From: Streptomyces sp. ERV7
Lineage (GTDB): Bacteria; Actinomycetota; Actinomycetes; Streptomycetales; Streptomycetaceae
Assembly (NCBI RefSeq): GCF_001653515.1
Contig: NZ_LYOY01000051.1
Coordinates: 1,136,001 to 1,200,000 of the forward strand
Direction: 5' to 3'
DNA: 64,000 nucleotides
Part shown: positions 40,814 through 49,681 of the stretch, piece by piece
Position numbering within the stretch: position 1 is the stretch's first letter
Layout of the letters: every line of letters starts with the position of its first letter
Made by a program: the position numbers and the translations under genes
The notes under the pieces: generated by a model
Databases searched by the model: none
What the model saw: only the letters and a program-made list of their open reading frames with translations
What the model was told of the DNA's origin: nothing

Positions 40814-41050
40814 ATGGATCACATATACAACGGCATGCCGGCCCGTGAACTCGGGACTGAGGGCTGGCACAAGCCGTGGAGCGGCGGCAACGGCGGCAAC
40901 TGCGTCGAGGCCATGAAGCTGGCCGACGGCCGGGTCGCGGTGCGCCAGTCGGCCGACCCGGAGGGCCCCGCTCTGATCTACACCAGCAACGAGATCGCCG
41001 CGTTCATCCTCGGCGCCAAGTCGGGCCAGGCCGACTTCCTGCTGACGTGA
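40814..41050 (+). CDS. DUF397 protein
   Basis: This 78-residue DUF397-family protein has the typical WHKPWSGGNGGNCVEAM core, VAVRQSADPEGPALIYT and the C-terminal EIAAFILGAKSGQADFLL. Partners of this family are usually adjacent XRE-DUF5753 regulators, as here, where the genes abut with no gap. It is probably a small protein partner controlling the regulator. Confidence 0.92.
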   Translation: MDHIYNGMPARELGTEGWHKPWSGGNGGNCVEAMKLADGRVAVRQSADPEGPALIYTSNEIAAFILGAKSGQADFLLT

Positions 41051-41060
41051 TCCACTCAAC

Positions 41061-41100
41061 GGCCGCCGCCCGCAGCCCTCTCGGGGCAGGGGCGGCGGCC
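41061..41100. terminator. Hairpin between convergent genes
   Basis: GGCCGCCGCC at 41061-41070 pairs with GGCGGCGGCC at 41091-41100. It lies between the DUF397 stop and the stop of the convergent flavoenzyme gene. Confidence 0.75.
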
Positions 41101-41108
41101 GAGTCGTG

Positions 41109-42896
41109 TCAGCCCACGTCGAAGATGTTGGGCAGCCCCAGGCGGTAGCGGAAGCGGTCGTCGCGTTTGAGCAGATCGAGCTCCGGGGCGCTGTAGAGCG
41201 AGGTCACCGAGCAGCGCGGGGCGGCCGAACCGGCCCGGTCGAGCAGCGCGTTGACGGCGAGGCGGCCCGAGGTGTTGGCGCCCTCCATCGTCGCCAGGTC
41301 GATGGGGACGGCCACGTAGTCGCCCGCCAGATAGAAGTTGGGGATCTTCGTCCCCGCCGAGGGGCGGTGGTGGAAGGTGCCGACCGGGTGGATGAGCAGC
41401 TCGTCCTCGTTCCTCGGCTCGGGCGTGCCGATACCGGAGACGCCCGGGTCCAGGAACCACGAGTGCAGCTTGCCGTCGCTCAGCACGGTCCTGCCGGTGT
41501 CGTTGACCGAGGCCTTCAGCTGCGCCCACACCTCGCGCGCGACCTCCTCGCGGGTGCACTGCTTGGCCGTCTTGCCGTACAGCATCCCGGGTTTGTCCCA
41601 CTCGGAGATGTCCACCGAGAGGCAGTCCACCACCGTGCCGTCGCCGTAGTCGGTGCGGAAGTCGTGGTGCGGCCAGTGCTCGGCCTGGGCGATCGCGGTC
41701 AGCGACCAGGGGGAGTCGATGCAGTCGAAGTGGCCGTGCACCCCGTCGGGCCGCTCGGTCAGATAGAACTGGATGCCTGTCATCCAGTCCGTGCGCAGCT
41801 TGTCGCAGCGGGCCAGCTGCGGATCGGCCGCGCGCATCGCGGCGCTCCAGGTGGGCCGGGCGTGCTCGACCGGGAGCGCGCAGACATAGTGGTCGGCGCT
41901 CACCGTGCGACGCGCCCCGCCCGGGTCCTCGACCACCGCCCCCGTCACCTTCGCCCCGTCGTACGCGAACTCCCGCAGGGTCCAGCCCACCTGGAACTCC
42001 ACGCCCAGGGTGCGCAGATGGGCGACCCAGGGGTCGATCCACGCCTCGTTGGTGGGGGCGTTGAGGATGCGGTCGAGGGGGCCGTCGGCGCCGCGGCCGA
42101 GCGCGTTGAAGACGAACGCCTCAAGCAGCGAGCCCACCGTGCGGGTGCTGGCCTCCTCCGCCTTGGTGGCCACGATGTTGCGGGTGACGCCGACGGCGAG
42201 GATGCGCTGGTACTCGTAACTCATCTTCCCCGCCTTGGTGAAGGTCCACCAGGGCGTCGCCTCCCACTGGTCGTTGCGGCGCTCGTCGCAGCTGGTCAGG
42301 AAGGTGACGAGCCGGTCCGCGAAGTACGCGACCTCACGTGCGGGCAGCCGCTGGAAGGTGCCGAGCACACCGGTCAGGGCGCGCCGCAGCGCGTCCAGGG
42401 TGAGCTGCTGCGGGGTGCCGGACCAGGGCAGCGGAAGGCGCAGGTCCTCGTAGCCGGTCCGGGCGAACATCATCTCCTTGGGCGCGACCAGGTTGTCCCA
42501 GACGCCGTGCGCGTTGCCGGGGAAGGGGATCCGCCGCATCGTGTCGGGGAGGTTGTGGTAGATCCCGGGGATGAAGCGGAAGCCGTGCTCGGCCGGGAGC
42601 GGGCCGCGGCCGCCCCGGGCGCTGTCCGGCACGTCCATGCTGCGGGCCTTGCCGCCGAGCGCCCGGCGCTCGTAGAGCGTGACGCGGAAGCCGCGTTCGG
42701 CCAGCTCGTGGGCGGCGGTCAGACCGGCGACGCCGCCGCCGAGCACCACCACCGACTGCCCGCCCGCCGGGGCGGTCCGCGGACCTGCCGCCGCCGCGAC
42801 GGCGGGGACCGCCGCGTCGAGCCCCAGGGCGGTCGCCGCGCCCGCCACCGCCGTCCCCGCGACAAACGTGCGCCTCGTACTGCCCGAACGCTCCAT
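41109..42896 (-). CDS. TAT-exported phytoene-dehydrogenase/amine-oxidase-like flavoenzyme
   Basis: This 595-residue protein has a twin-arginine type signal (STRRTFVAGTAVAGAATALG). A Rossmann FAD motif follows (VVVLGGGVAGLTAAHELAER, near residue 48) and GGKARSMDVPDS, as in CrtI/hydroxysqualene-dehydroxylase-like desaturases. The C-terminal FAD motif is FYLAGDYVAVPIDLATMEGA. It should oxidise an isoprenoid-like or amine substrate outside the membrane; the exact substrate is unknown. ATG 42896. Confidence 0.82.
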   Translation of the reverse strand: MERSGSTRRTFVAGTAVAGAATALGLDAAVPAVAAAAGPRTAPAGGQSVVVLGGGVAGLTAAHELAERGFRVTLYERRALGGKARSMDVPDSARGGRGPLPAEHGFRFIPGIYHNLPDTMRRIPFPGNAHGVWDNLVAPKEMMFARTGYEDLRLPLPWSGTPQQLTLDALRRALTGVLGTFQRLPAREVAYFADRLVTFLTSCDERRNDQWEATPWWTFTKAGKMSYEYQRILAVGVTRNIVATKAEEASTRTVGSLLEAFVFNALGRGADGPLDRILNAPTNEAWIDPWVAHLRTLGVEFQVGWTLREFAYDGAKVTGAVVEDPGGARRTVSADHYVCALPVEHARPTWSAAMRAADPQLARCDKLRTDWMTGIQFYLTERPDGVHGHFDCIDSPWSLTAIAQAEHWPHHDFRTDYGDGTVVDCLSVDISEWDKPGMLYGKTAKQCTREEVAREVWAQLKASVNDTGRTVLSDGKLHSWFLDPGVSGIGTPEPRNEDELLIHPVGTFHHRPSAGTKIPNFYLAGDYVAVPIDLATMEGANTSGRLAVNALLDRAGSAAPRCSVTSLYSAPELDLLKRDDRFRYRLGLPNIFDVG

Positions 42897-43099
42897 GGTG
42901 CCCCCTATTACCGGTGGTAACGGTCACGTCGGCGCAGGAGCTTACGGATGCGGCCGTCAGGCCGGAAGAGACAATCGAGCCCAGTGTTCCGTGGGCGCAC
43001 GGCAGTTGCGGGTCCGCCGCCGGCAGCTGCCGGCCACCTCCGCACGGCTGCGCGCGGCCGTGCGGAGGCGGCCCGACGCGGATGTGGTCAGATAGGGGC

Positions 43100-43507
43100 A
43101 TGGCTCGACGCACCCCCCGACCCCAGCCCCCCGAGGACTGCCCCTGCGGGCTGCCCGCGCGGTACGCCGAGTGCTGCGGCCGCTACCACGCCGGGCAGGC
43201 GGCGCCCACCGCCGAGGCCCTGATGCGCTCCCGCTTCAGCGCCTTCGCGGTCGGGGACGAGCCCTATCTGCTGCGTACCTGGCACCCCGACCACCGGCCC
43301 GCCGGCGTCGAGTTCGACCCGGGGACGCGCTGGACCCGGCTGGAGATCCTGGACACCGAGGGCGGCAGCGCCTTCCACACCACCGGCGAGGTCACCTTCC
43401 GCGCCCACTACACCGAGGGCGGCGACGAGGGCTCGCTGCACGAGCGGAGCCGATTCGTCCGGTACGACGGTGCCTGGGTGTATCTGGACGCCGTCTTCAC
43501 GGACTGA
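43100..43507 (+). CDS. YchJ-family SEC-C protein
   Basis: This 135-residue protein has the zinc-binding SEC-C-like start CPCGLPARYAECCGRYH (residues 14-30). The YchJ NTF2-like domain follows, with AEALMRSRFSAFAVGDEPYL and SRFVRYDGAWVYLDAVF. YchJ-type proteins are cytosolic and poorly characterised. ATG 43100 follows GATAGGGGC. The multicopper oxidase gene lies 65 bases downstream and may be cotranscribed. Confidence 0.88.
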   Translation: MARRTPRPQPPEDCPCGLPARYAECCGRYHAGQAAPTAEALMRSRFSAFAVGDEPYLLRTWHPDHRPAGVEFDPGTRWTRLEILDTEGGSAFHTTGEVTFRAHYTEGGDEGSLHERSRFVRYDGAWVYLDAVFTD

Positions 43508-43572
43508 ACCGGATCGGGGCTTTCGGCGTCTTTCCCGTGAACGGCCGTGATGGCCGGGATCAGGGGGAGAAA

Positions 43573-45408
43573 ATGTCCGACATCGCCGGGGACGAACTCG
43601 TCCCGTACACCGACCGCTTACCGATTCCCGAAGTACTGCGGCCCGCCAAGGCCGATGTGCGCCGGGAGACCGAGATCGCCGTCCGCCCCACCTGGGTGCG
43701 GCTGCACAGCCAACTGCCGCCCACCCTGATGTGGGGCTACAACGGCACGGTGCCCGGCCCCACCATCGAGGTGCGGCGCGGCCAGCGTGTCCGGATCGCC
43801 TGGACCAACCGGGTGCCGCGCGGCAGCGAGTACCCCGTCACCGCCGTCGAGGTGCCGCTGCGCCCGCAGGGCACCGCGCCCGCCACCACCGAGCCCGGCC
43901 GCGGGAACGCCGAGGCCAGTGCCGATGTGGCCGCGCTGCCCGCCTGGACCGTCACGCATCTGCACGGCGCCCAGACCGGCGGCGGCAACGACGGCTGGGC
44001 CGACAACGCACTGGGGGAGGGCGACGCCCAGCTCTCCGAGTACCCGAACGACCACCAGGCCGTGCAGTGGTGGTACCACGACCACGCCATGAACATCACC
44101 CGGTTCAATGTGTACGCCGGGCTCGTCGGCACGTATCTGGTGCGCGACGAGGAGGAGGACGCCCTGCGGCTGCCGCACGGGAAGCGGGAGATGCCGCTGA
44201 TCCTCATCGACCGCAACCTGGACACCGACGAGGACGGGCGCCTCGACGGGCGGCTGCTGCACAAGACGATCGTCGTCGACCCGAAGAACGCCGAGACGGG
44301 CCGCCCGGTCACGGCCCCCTTCACCGGCCCGTTCACCACGGTCAACGGCGTCATCTGGCCCTACCTCGACACCGACGCCGCCTGGTACCGCTTCCGGCTC
44401 GTCAACGCCTCCAACGCGCGCATCTACGACCTGGTGCTCCTCGACGAGGACGACAACCCGGTGCCCGGAGTGCTCCACCAGATCGGCAGCGACGGCGGAC
44501 TGCTGCCCGCCCCGGTCACGGTCGGCTTCGACGCGGCGCTGCCCACGCTGACCGTGGCGCCCGCCGAGCGCATGGACCTGCTGATCGACTTCCGGGAGCT
44601 GGCGGGCCGCCGGCTGCGCCTGGTCAACAAGGGAGCGGGCAAGCCCGCCGGGGTGCCCGACCCGGCGGGCAACGTCCGCTATCCCCAGGTGATGGAGTTC
44701 CGGGTGCGCGAGTGCGCCGAGCGCGACGACTTCGTGCTGCCGCAGGTGCTCTCCGGCTCGTTCCGGCGGTACGAGCACGCGCAGCTGCACCACGGCCACC
44801 GCCTCGTCGTGCTCACCCCGCCCGGCACCGTCGGGGGCGGCGGCCACCCGGAGATCTGGGAGATGGCCGAGGTCACCGACGCCCCCACCGAGCCGGCGGA
44901 CGGTGTGATCCAGCTCCGGGGAGCCGACGGCAAGGTGAAGACGTACCGGCGGATCGCCCGCACCTTCAACGACGGCCTCGGGTTCACCGTTGCCGAGGGC
45001 GTCTTCGAGCAGTGGAGCTTCCTCAACCTGGGCGGCCCCGTCCACCCGATGCACATCCACCTCGCCGACTTCCAGCTGATGGGCCGCGACGCGTACACCG
45101 TGAACGGCTTCGACCAGAAGCTGGGCGGCACCCGGACGCCGGTGGCCTACGACGCGTCCCGGCCGGTCCCGCTCGCGCCCAACGAGCGCGGCTTCAAGGA
45201 CGTCTTCCGGGTCCCGGCGGGACAGCTGGTGCGGGTGCTCGGCCGCTTCGACGGGGCGTACGGGCGGTTCATGTACCACTGCCATCTGCTGGAGCACGAG
45301 GACATGGGCATGATGCGGCCGTTCGTGGTGGCGCCCGCGGAGGCGCTCAAGTTCGACCACGCGGCCGGGCACGGCGGCCACGACGGCCACGGGGGACACT
45401 CGGGCTGA
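43573..45408 (+). CDS. Phenoxazinone-synthase-like multicopper oxidase
   Basis: This 611-residue protein has three cupredoxin domains. Copper ligands are complete: THLHG (type 2/3), WYHDHAMNITRFN (type 3), HPMHIHLADF, and HCHLLEHEDMGMM holding the type 1 Cys, His and axial Met. It has no signal peptide. Length and N-terminal pattern (VPYTDRLPIPEVLRP) match the PhsA/CotA/EpoA type of large bacterial oxidases acting on aminophenols. The C-terminal tail is His-rich (HAAGHGGHDGHGGHSG) and may bind extra copper. ATG 43573 follows GGGGGAGAAA. Confidence 0.9.
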   Translation: MSDIAGDELVPYTDRLPIPEVLRPAKADVRRETEIAVRPTWVRLHSQLPPTLMWGYNGTVPGPTIEVRRGQRVRIAWTNRVPRGSEYPVTAVEVPLRPQGTAPATTEPGRGNAEASADVAALPAWTVTHLHGAQTGGGNDGWADNALGEGDAQLSEYPNDHQAVQWWYHDHAMNITRFNVYAGLVGTYLVRDEEEDALRLPHGKREMPLILIDRNLDTDEDGRLDGRLLHKTIVVDPKNAETGRPVTAPFTGPFTTVNGVIWPYLDTDAAWYRFRLVNASNARIYDLVLLDEDDNPVPGVLHQIGSDGGLLPAPVTVGFDAALPTLTVAPAERMDLLIDFRELAGRRLRLVNKGAGKPAGVPDPAGNVRYPQVMEFRVRECAERDDFVLPQVLSGSFRRYEHAQLHHGHRLVVLTPPGTVGGGGHPEIWEMAEVTDAPTEPADGVIQLRGADGKVKTYRRIARTFNDGLGFTVAEGVFEQWSFLNLGGPVHPMHIHLADFQLMGRDAYTVNGFDQKLGGTRTPVAYDASRPVPLAPNERGFKDVFRVPAGQLVRVLGRFDGAYGRFMYHCHLLEHEDMGMMRPFVVAPAEALKFDHAAGHGGHDGHGGHSG

Positions 45409-45438
45409 GACACGGGAGCTCCTTCTCCTGGGGGGGCA

Positions 45439-45470
45439 GGGTGCGGCCGGGTCAGGAACTGGCCGCACCC
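45439..45470. terminator. Hairpin between convergent genes
   Basis: GGGTGCGGCC at 45439-45448 pairs perfectly with GGCCGCACCC at 45461-45470. The right arm overlaps the last codons of the minus-strand MFS gene. It lies 31 bases after the oxidase stop. Confidence 0.65.
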
Positions 45471-47530
45471 ACCGTCCGGCGGTCGGCCGGGGGCAGGCCG
45501 TTGGCCAGGTCCTCGGCGAGCAGCCGCTTGGCGATGGCGTCGGCGGCGGCCCGCAGCTCCGCGCTGCGCGGCCGCCCCCGGTCCCGCTCCAGCTGCTCGT
45601 TGAGCCAGTCCGACCAGGACGCGCTGATCGCGTCGACCTCCCGGCTCCCGCCCTCGGTGAGCGAGAAGTAGGTGGCCTCGCGGGTCAGGAACCCCTCGTC
45701 GACCATCCGCTGGAAGACCGGCACCAGGACCTCCGGCGGCACATGGCGGCGGGAGGCGATCAGGCCGAGGCTCGCGTGCCCGACCATCCTGGTGAACAAC
45801 TCCACCTGCATCACCGCCCAGGCGCCCGCGATGTCGAGCCGGGAGTCGGAGCGGGTCACGATGTGGCGCGCGGTGTCCATGCCCGTACTGCGGACGATCT
45901 TGGCGACCGACAGCTCCAGGACCTTCTGCGAGTCGCCGGTCGACGGCTGCGCGAACCCCTCGCCCATGTCGGTGGAGGAGGAGCGGGCGGTGTCGCGCAG
46001 CTCGACCTGCTTGAGGAAGAGCGCCACCAGGAACCCGGCGGCCGCCACCGGCACGGTCCACAGGAACACCGTGTGGAGCGAGTCCGCGTACGCCTGGACG
46101 ATCGGCGCGGCCGTGTCCGGGGGCAGCGACTTGAGGCCCTCGGGGGACTGCGCGGCCGTGGCGAGCGCCGCCGGGTCCGCGCCGCCCGCCTTCGCGGCGG
46201 CCGCGATCCCGTCCGTCAGGTTCGGCTTGAGGGTGTTGGCGTAGATGGTGCCGAAGACCGCGGTGCCGAAGGAGCTGCCCAGCGTACGGAAGAAGGTGAC
46301 GCCGGAGGTCGCGGTGCCGAGGTCGGCGTAGTCGACGGTGTTCTGCACGGCGATCGTCAGGACCTGCATGCACAGACCGATGCCGAGGCCGAGCACGAAC
46401 ATGTACAGCGACTCCAGCCAGGCGCCGCTGTCCGGCCCCATCAGCGAGAGCAGATAGAGCCCGACGCCCATCACCAGGGCGCCCGCGATGGGGAAGATCC
46501 GGTACTGGCCGGTCTTGCTGACCACGTTGCCGCTGAACACCGAGGCGATCAGCAGACCGATCACCATCGGCAGGGTGCGCACGCCCGAGACGGTCGCCGA
46601 GTCGCCGTCCACGTACTGGAGGTAGGTCGGCAGGAACGTCATTGCCCCGAGCATCGCGAAGCCCACGATGAAGCTCAGGACCGAGCAGACCGTGAAGACG
46701 GGGTTGCGGAACAGCCGCATCGGCAGCATCGGCTCGGCGGCCCGGGTCTCCGCCCAGCAGAACGCGGCCAGCGCCGCCACCCCGCCCGCGAAGAGGACGA
46801 GGATGGTCGGCGAGGACCAGGCGTACTCGTTGCCGCCCCAGCTCGTCGCCAGGATCAGGGCGCTCGCCCCGGCCGCGACGAGCCCGATGCCGAGGTAGTC
46901 GATCACCGGCTTGGCGACCGAGCGGATCGAGGGGATGGTGCGGGCGGCGGCGATGACCACCAGGACCGCGATGGGCACGTTCACGTAGAACGCCCAGCGC
47001 CAGCTCAGATGGTCCGTGAACAGCCCGCCGAGCAGCGGACCGATGACGGTGGCGACGCCGAACACGGCGCCGATCGCGCCCTGGTACTTGCCACGCTCGC
47101 GCAGCGGGATCACATCCGCGATCAGCGCCATCGCGGTGACCATCAGACCGCCCGCACCGATGCCCTGGAGCGCCCGCCACGCGATGAGCAGCGACATGTT
47201 GGTCGCGAGCCCGCACAGGAACGAGCCGGTGATGAAGACGACCGCCGAGACCTGGAAGACCACCTTGCGGCCGAAGAGGTCGCCGAACTTGCCGACCAGC
47301 GCGGTCGCGACGGTCTCCGCGAGCAGATACGAGGTGACCACCCAGGACATATGAGCGGCGCCGCCGAGGTCCGAGACGATCGTCGGCAGCGCGGTGCCCA
47401 CGATCGTCTGGTCGAGGGCGGCCAGCAGCATCCCGAGCATGATCGTGCCGAAGACGACGTTCCGCCGGCGGACGTCCAGCACGGGCGGCGCGGCGGGTGC
47501 CGGGGGTGCGGTGTCGCTGGCTGTGGTCAC
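45452..47530 (-). CDS. MFS drug exporter with C-terminal winged-helix-like domain
   Basis: This 692-residue protein has a DHA2-type transporter over residues 1-510 with 14 predicted membrane segments (MLLAALDQTIVGTALPTI motif D1, GKFGDLFGRKVVF motif A, GVATVIGPLLGG motif C). About 170 cytoplasmic residues follow that resemble a MarR-like winged helix (PEVLVPVFQRMVDEGFLT then YFSLTEGGSREVDAI) with a helical end. Such a fusion could sense substrate or bind DNA near the membrane; this is inference. The GTG start at 47530 gives a normal cytoplasmic N-terminus. Confidence 0.85.
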   Translation of the reverse strand: MTTASDTAPPAPAAPPVLDVRRRNVVFGTIMLGMLLAALDQTIVGTALPTIVSDLGGAAHMSWVVTSYLLAETVATALVGKFGDLFGRKVVFQVSAVVFITGSFLCGLATNMSLLIAWRALQGIGAGGLMVTAMALIADVIPLRERGKYQGAIGAVFGVATVIGPLLGGLFTDHLSWRWAFYVNVPIAVLVVIAAARTIPSIRSVAKPVIDYLGIGLVAAGASALILATSWGGNEYAWSSPTILVLFAGGVAALAAFCWAETRAAEPMLPMRLFRNPVFTVCSVLSFIVGFAMLGAMTFLPTYLQYVDGDSATVSGVRTLPMVIGLLIASVFSGNVVSKTGQYRIFPIAGALVMGVGLYLLSLMGPDSGAWLESLYMFVLGLGIGLCMQVLTIAVQNTVDYADLGTATSGVTFFRTLGSSFGTAVFGTIYANTLKPNLTDGIAAAAKAGGADPAALATAAQSPEGLKSLPPDTAAPIVQAYADSLHTVFLWTVPVAAAGFLVALFLKQVELRDTARSSSTDMGEGFAQPSTGDSQKVLELSVAKIVRSTGMDTARHIVTRSDSRLDIAGAWAVMQVELFTRMVGHASLGLIASRRHVPPEVLVPVFQRMVDEGFLTREATYFSLTEGGSREVDAISASWSDWLNEQLERDRGRPRSAELRAAADAIAKRLLAEDLANGLPPADRRTVGAASS

Positions 47531-47600
47531 ACTCGCACCCTCACACCACCGCAGGTGGGGCGCATGCGCGGTAGGCCGTGCGGGTGAGTCGGCGCGAGGC

Positions 47601-48596
47601 TCAGCCGGGCACCGCCGCGCCGGTCGCGTCCGGCTCGACGGACGCCCGCACCTCGGTACGCCGCAGCCTCGGCAGCGCCGGGACCGACGCCAGGAAGACC
47701 AGGGTGGTCAGGACGAACGGCCAGGTGAACGCCCGGCCCCCGGCCGGGGCGAACAGTGCGCTCAGCGCCGGGCCCAGGACGGTCGCGGCCGCCGCCCCCG
47801 CCACCGCGAAGCCGAGGCTCCAGCGGTCGGCGGCCAGCAGCGCCCCGCACAGGGCCATCGCCACGAGGACGGCGTTGTACCCCATCGTGCCGTCCGCGAT
47901 CCGCGCGGCCGGGGCGCCGAGTGCCCAGGCCGTGAGGATCGCGACGGCGCTGCCCGCGCAGGCCATCGCGCCCGCGAGCCGGTCGGCCGCGAAGATCCCG
48001 GCGAGGAAGATCAGCCCCACGTACCACTGGGGCACCAGGAAGATCTGGGCGACGTTGGCGAAGAAGCCGTGCACCACCTCGTGCGGCCCCAGGGCGACCG
48101 GCCCCTCGGCGGCGCGGGCGAGCGCGGCCGGGCCGTCGCCGTGGTGCCACACCTTGCGAAAGCCCGGCGCCGCGATCGTCATGGCGCTCGCCGTCAGACA
48201 GAAGGGGAGCGTCAGGGACGGCAGGCCCCAGGTGCGCAGCACGGTGGCGGTGGCCGCGGCGACCACGGTGACCACCGCGCAGCCACCGGCCGCGAGCAGC
48301 GCGGTGGACAGATGTCCCGGCCCCAGGCCGACCGCGACGCCGACGGCTACCAGACAGGCGTTGAAGCCTTCCAGCCCGGCGGCGACCCGCCCCCGCTCCA
48401 CGCCGAGGAGCCGGGCGGTGGCGGTGCCGACGGCGGTGCCCAGCAGCCCGTACAGGCCGTAGTGCCAGCCCGCGACGAAGAGGCCCACCGAGAAGACCGC
48501 GCCGGTCACGGCGCTCGGCACGAAGTCGACCTGAGCCTGCCCCCGCAGCACGTGAACGGCGAACCGCCCCCACCGCGCGGCGCGCACCTGCCCCAC
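47601..48596 (-). CDS. Urea transporter (UT family)
   Basis: This 331-residue membrane protein has the UT fold of two homologous halves. Family motifs are GLEGFNACLVAVGVAVGL in the first half and DGTMGYNAVLVAMALCGALL in the second; LPSLTLPFCLTASAM and LTWPF-type loops are also seen. It would let urea enter down its gradient for urease. GTG 48596 has GGGAGGGG five bases upstream. The frame is open much further upstream, but that part lies over the mce operon and is a shadow. It is divergent from the mce operon. Confidence 0.85.
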   Translation of the reverse strand: MGQVRAARWGRFAVHVLRGQAQVDFVPSAVTGAVFSVGLFVAGWHYGLYGLLGTAVGTATARLLGVERGRVAAGLEGFNACLVAVGVAVGLGPGHLSTALLAAGGCAVVTVVAAATATVLRTWGLPSLTLPFCLTASAMTIAAPGFRKVWHHGDGPAALARAAEGPVALGPHEVVHGFFANVAQIFLVPQWYVGLIFLAGIFAADRLAGAMACAGSAVAILTAWALGAPAARIADGTMGYNAVLVAMALCGALLAADRWSLGFAVAGAAAATVLGPALSALFAPAGGRAFTWPFVLTTLVFLASVPALPRLRRTEVRASVEPDATGAAVPG

Positions 48597-48658
48597 CTGA
48601 ACCCCTCCCGTCCGACGGGCTCCGGACGGCCCCGGGGCACTGTACGGGGGGTGGGGCA

Positions 48659-48871
48659 GGGCGCGGACTCGCCCCGCAGCTCGAACCCACCCCCGGCCTG
48701 CCGGTCCGCCGGGCGGTCCAGCGCCGCCGCGCCCGGGTGCGCACGCTGCTCGACGAGCTCCCGCCCGCCGCCCGCGCGGCCGTCGAGGCCGATCTGAGCC
48801 AGGTGCCGCCGGGCGACACGCTCGTACGGACCGGACCCCCGCACACCTATGAGGGCGGGGGGCCGCTGTGA
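48659..48871 (+). pseudogene. Probable C-terminal tail of a lost Mce ATPase
   Basis: An open frame with no start codon encodes roughly 70 residues ending VRRAVQRRRARVRTLLDELP, AARAAVEADL and a short Gly/Pro-rich end. Its TGA overlaps the GTG of the first yrbE gene (GTGA). That overlap is the pattern of a translationally coupled upstream gene, and in Streptomyces mce operons this gene is usually the ABC ATPase. Walker and signature motifs are absent, so most of it has been deleted. Assignment is by position and composition, not by domain match. Confidence 0.4.
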
Positions 48872-49680
48872 GCGCCCCCACCGGGCCCGTCGCGCCGGTG
48901 CCACGGCCGCCGCTGCGCGTCCTGAACCCCCTGCGCGAGACCGGCAGGCTCTTCGCGCTCGGCTGGACCGTCGTACGGCTGACGTTCCGGCGGCCGTTCC
49001 AGCTGCGGGAGTTCATCGAGCAGTTCTGGTTCATCGCGAGTGTCACCATCCTGCCCGCGATGCTGGTGACGATCCCCTTCGGCGCGGTCATCGCGCTCCA
49101 AGTGGGCTCCCTCATCCAGCAGTTCGGCGCCCAGTCCTTCACCGGGGGCGCGAGCGTCCTGGTCCTCGTCCAGCAGGCCAGCCCGCTGATCGTGTCGCTG
49201 CTGATCTCCGGGGTCGCGGGCTCGGCGATCTGCGCGGACCTCGGCGCGCGGACGATCCGCGAGGAGCTGGAGGCCATGGAGGTCATGGGCGTCTCGCCGG
49301 TGCAGCGGCTCGTGGTGCCCAGGGTCCTCGCGGTCATGTCGGTCGGGCTGCTGCTCAACGGTCTGGTCTCGGTGGTCGGGACGCTCGGCGGCTACTTCTT
49401 CGCCGTGGTCGTGCAGCACGGCACCCCCGGCGCCTACCTCGCCAGTTTCTCCGCCCTCGCCCAGCTCTCCGACCTGCTGATCGGCGAACTCAAGGCGGTG
49501 CTCTTCGGGTTCATCGCCGGAGTGGTCGCCGCCTACCGGGGCCTGCACCCCAAGGGCGGGCCGAAGGGCGTGGGGGACGCCGTGAACCAGTCCGTCGTCT
49601 TCACCTTCCTGATCCTGTTCTTCGTCAACATGGTGCTGACGGCGCTCTACCTCCAGCTGGTCCCGGCGAAGGGCCTGTGA
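48868..49680 (+). CDS. Mce permease YrbE, subunit A
   Basis: This 270-residue MlaE/YrbE-type permease has about five or six membrane helices. The family core ITVLPAMLVTIPFG-like segment (VTILPAMLVTIPFGAV) and the EExExM coupling motif (REELEAMEVMGVSPVQRLV) that docks on the ATPase are intact. It forms the membrane channel of the Mce lipid importer together with YrbE B. GTG 48868. The next gene begins one base after its stop. Confidence 0.93.
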   Translation: MSAPTGPVAPVPRPPLRVLNPLRETGRLFALGWTVVRLTFRRPFQLREFIEQFWFIASVTILPAMLVTIPFGAVIALQVGSLIQQFGAQSFTGGASVLVLVQQASPLIVSLLISGVAGSAICADLGARTIREELEAMEVMGVSPVQRLVVPRVLAVMSVGLLLNGLVSVVGTLGGYFFAVVVQHGTPGAYLASFSALAQLSDLLIGELKAVLFGFIAGVVAAYRGLHPKGGPKGVGDAVNQSVVFTFLILFFVNMVLTALYLQLVPAKGL

Positions 49681-49681
49681 C

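Noticed and set aside
43618..45468. 616-codon minus-strand open frame
   Set aside because: It is fully antisense to the multicopper oxidase, which has all copper ligands. The composition is that of a shadow frame.
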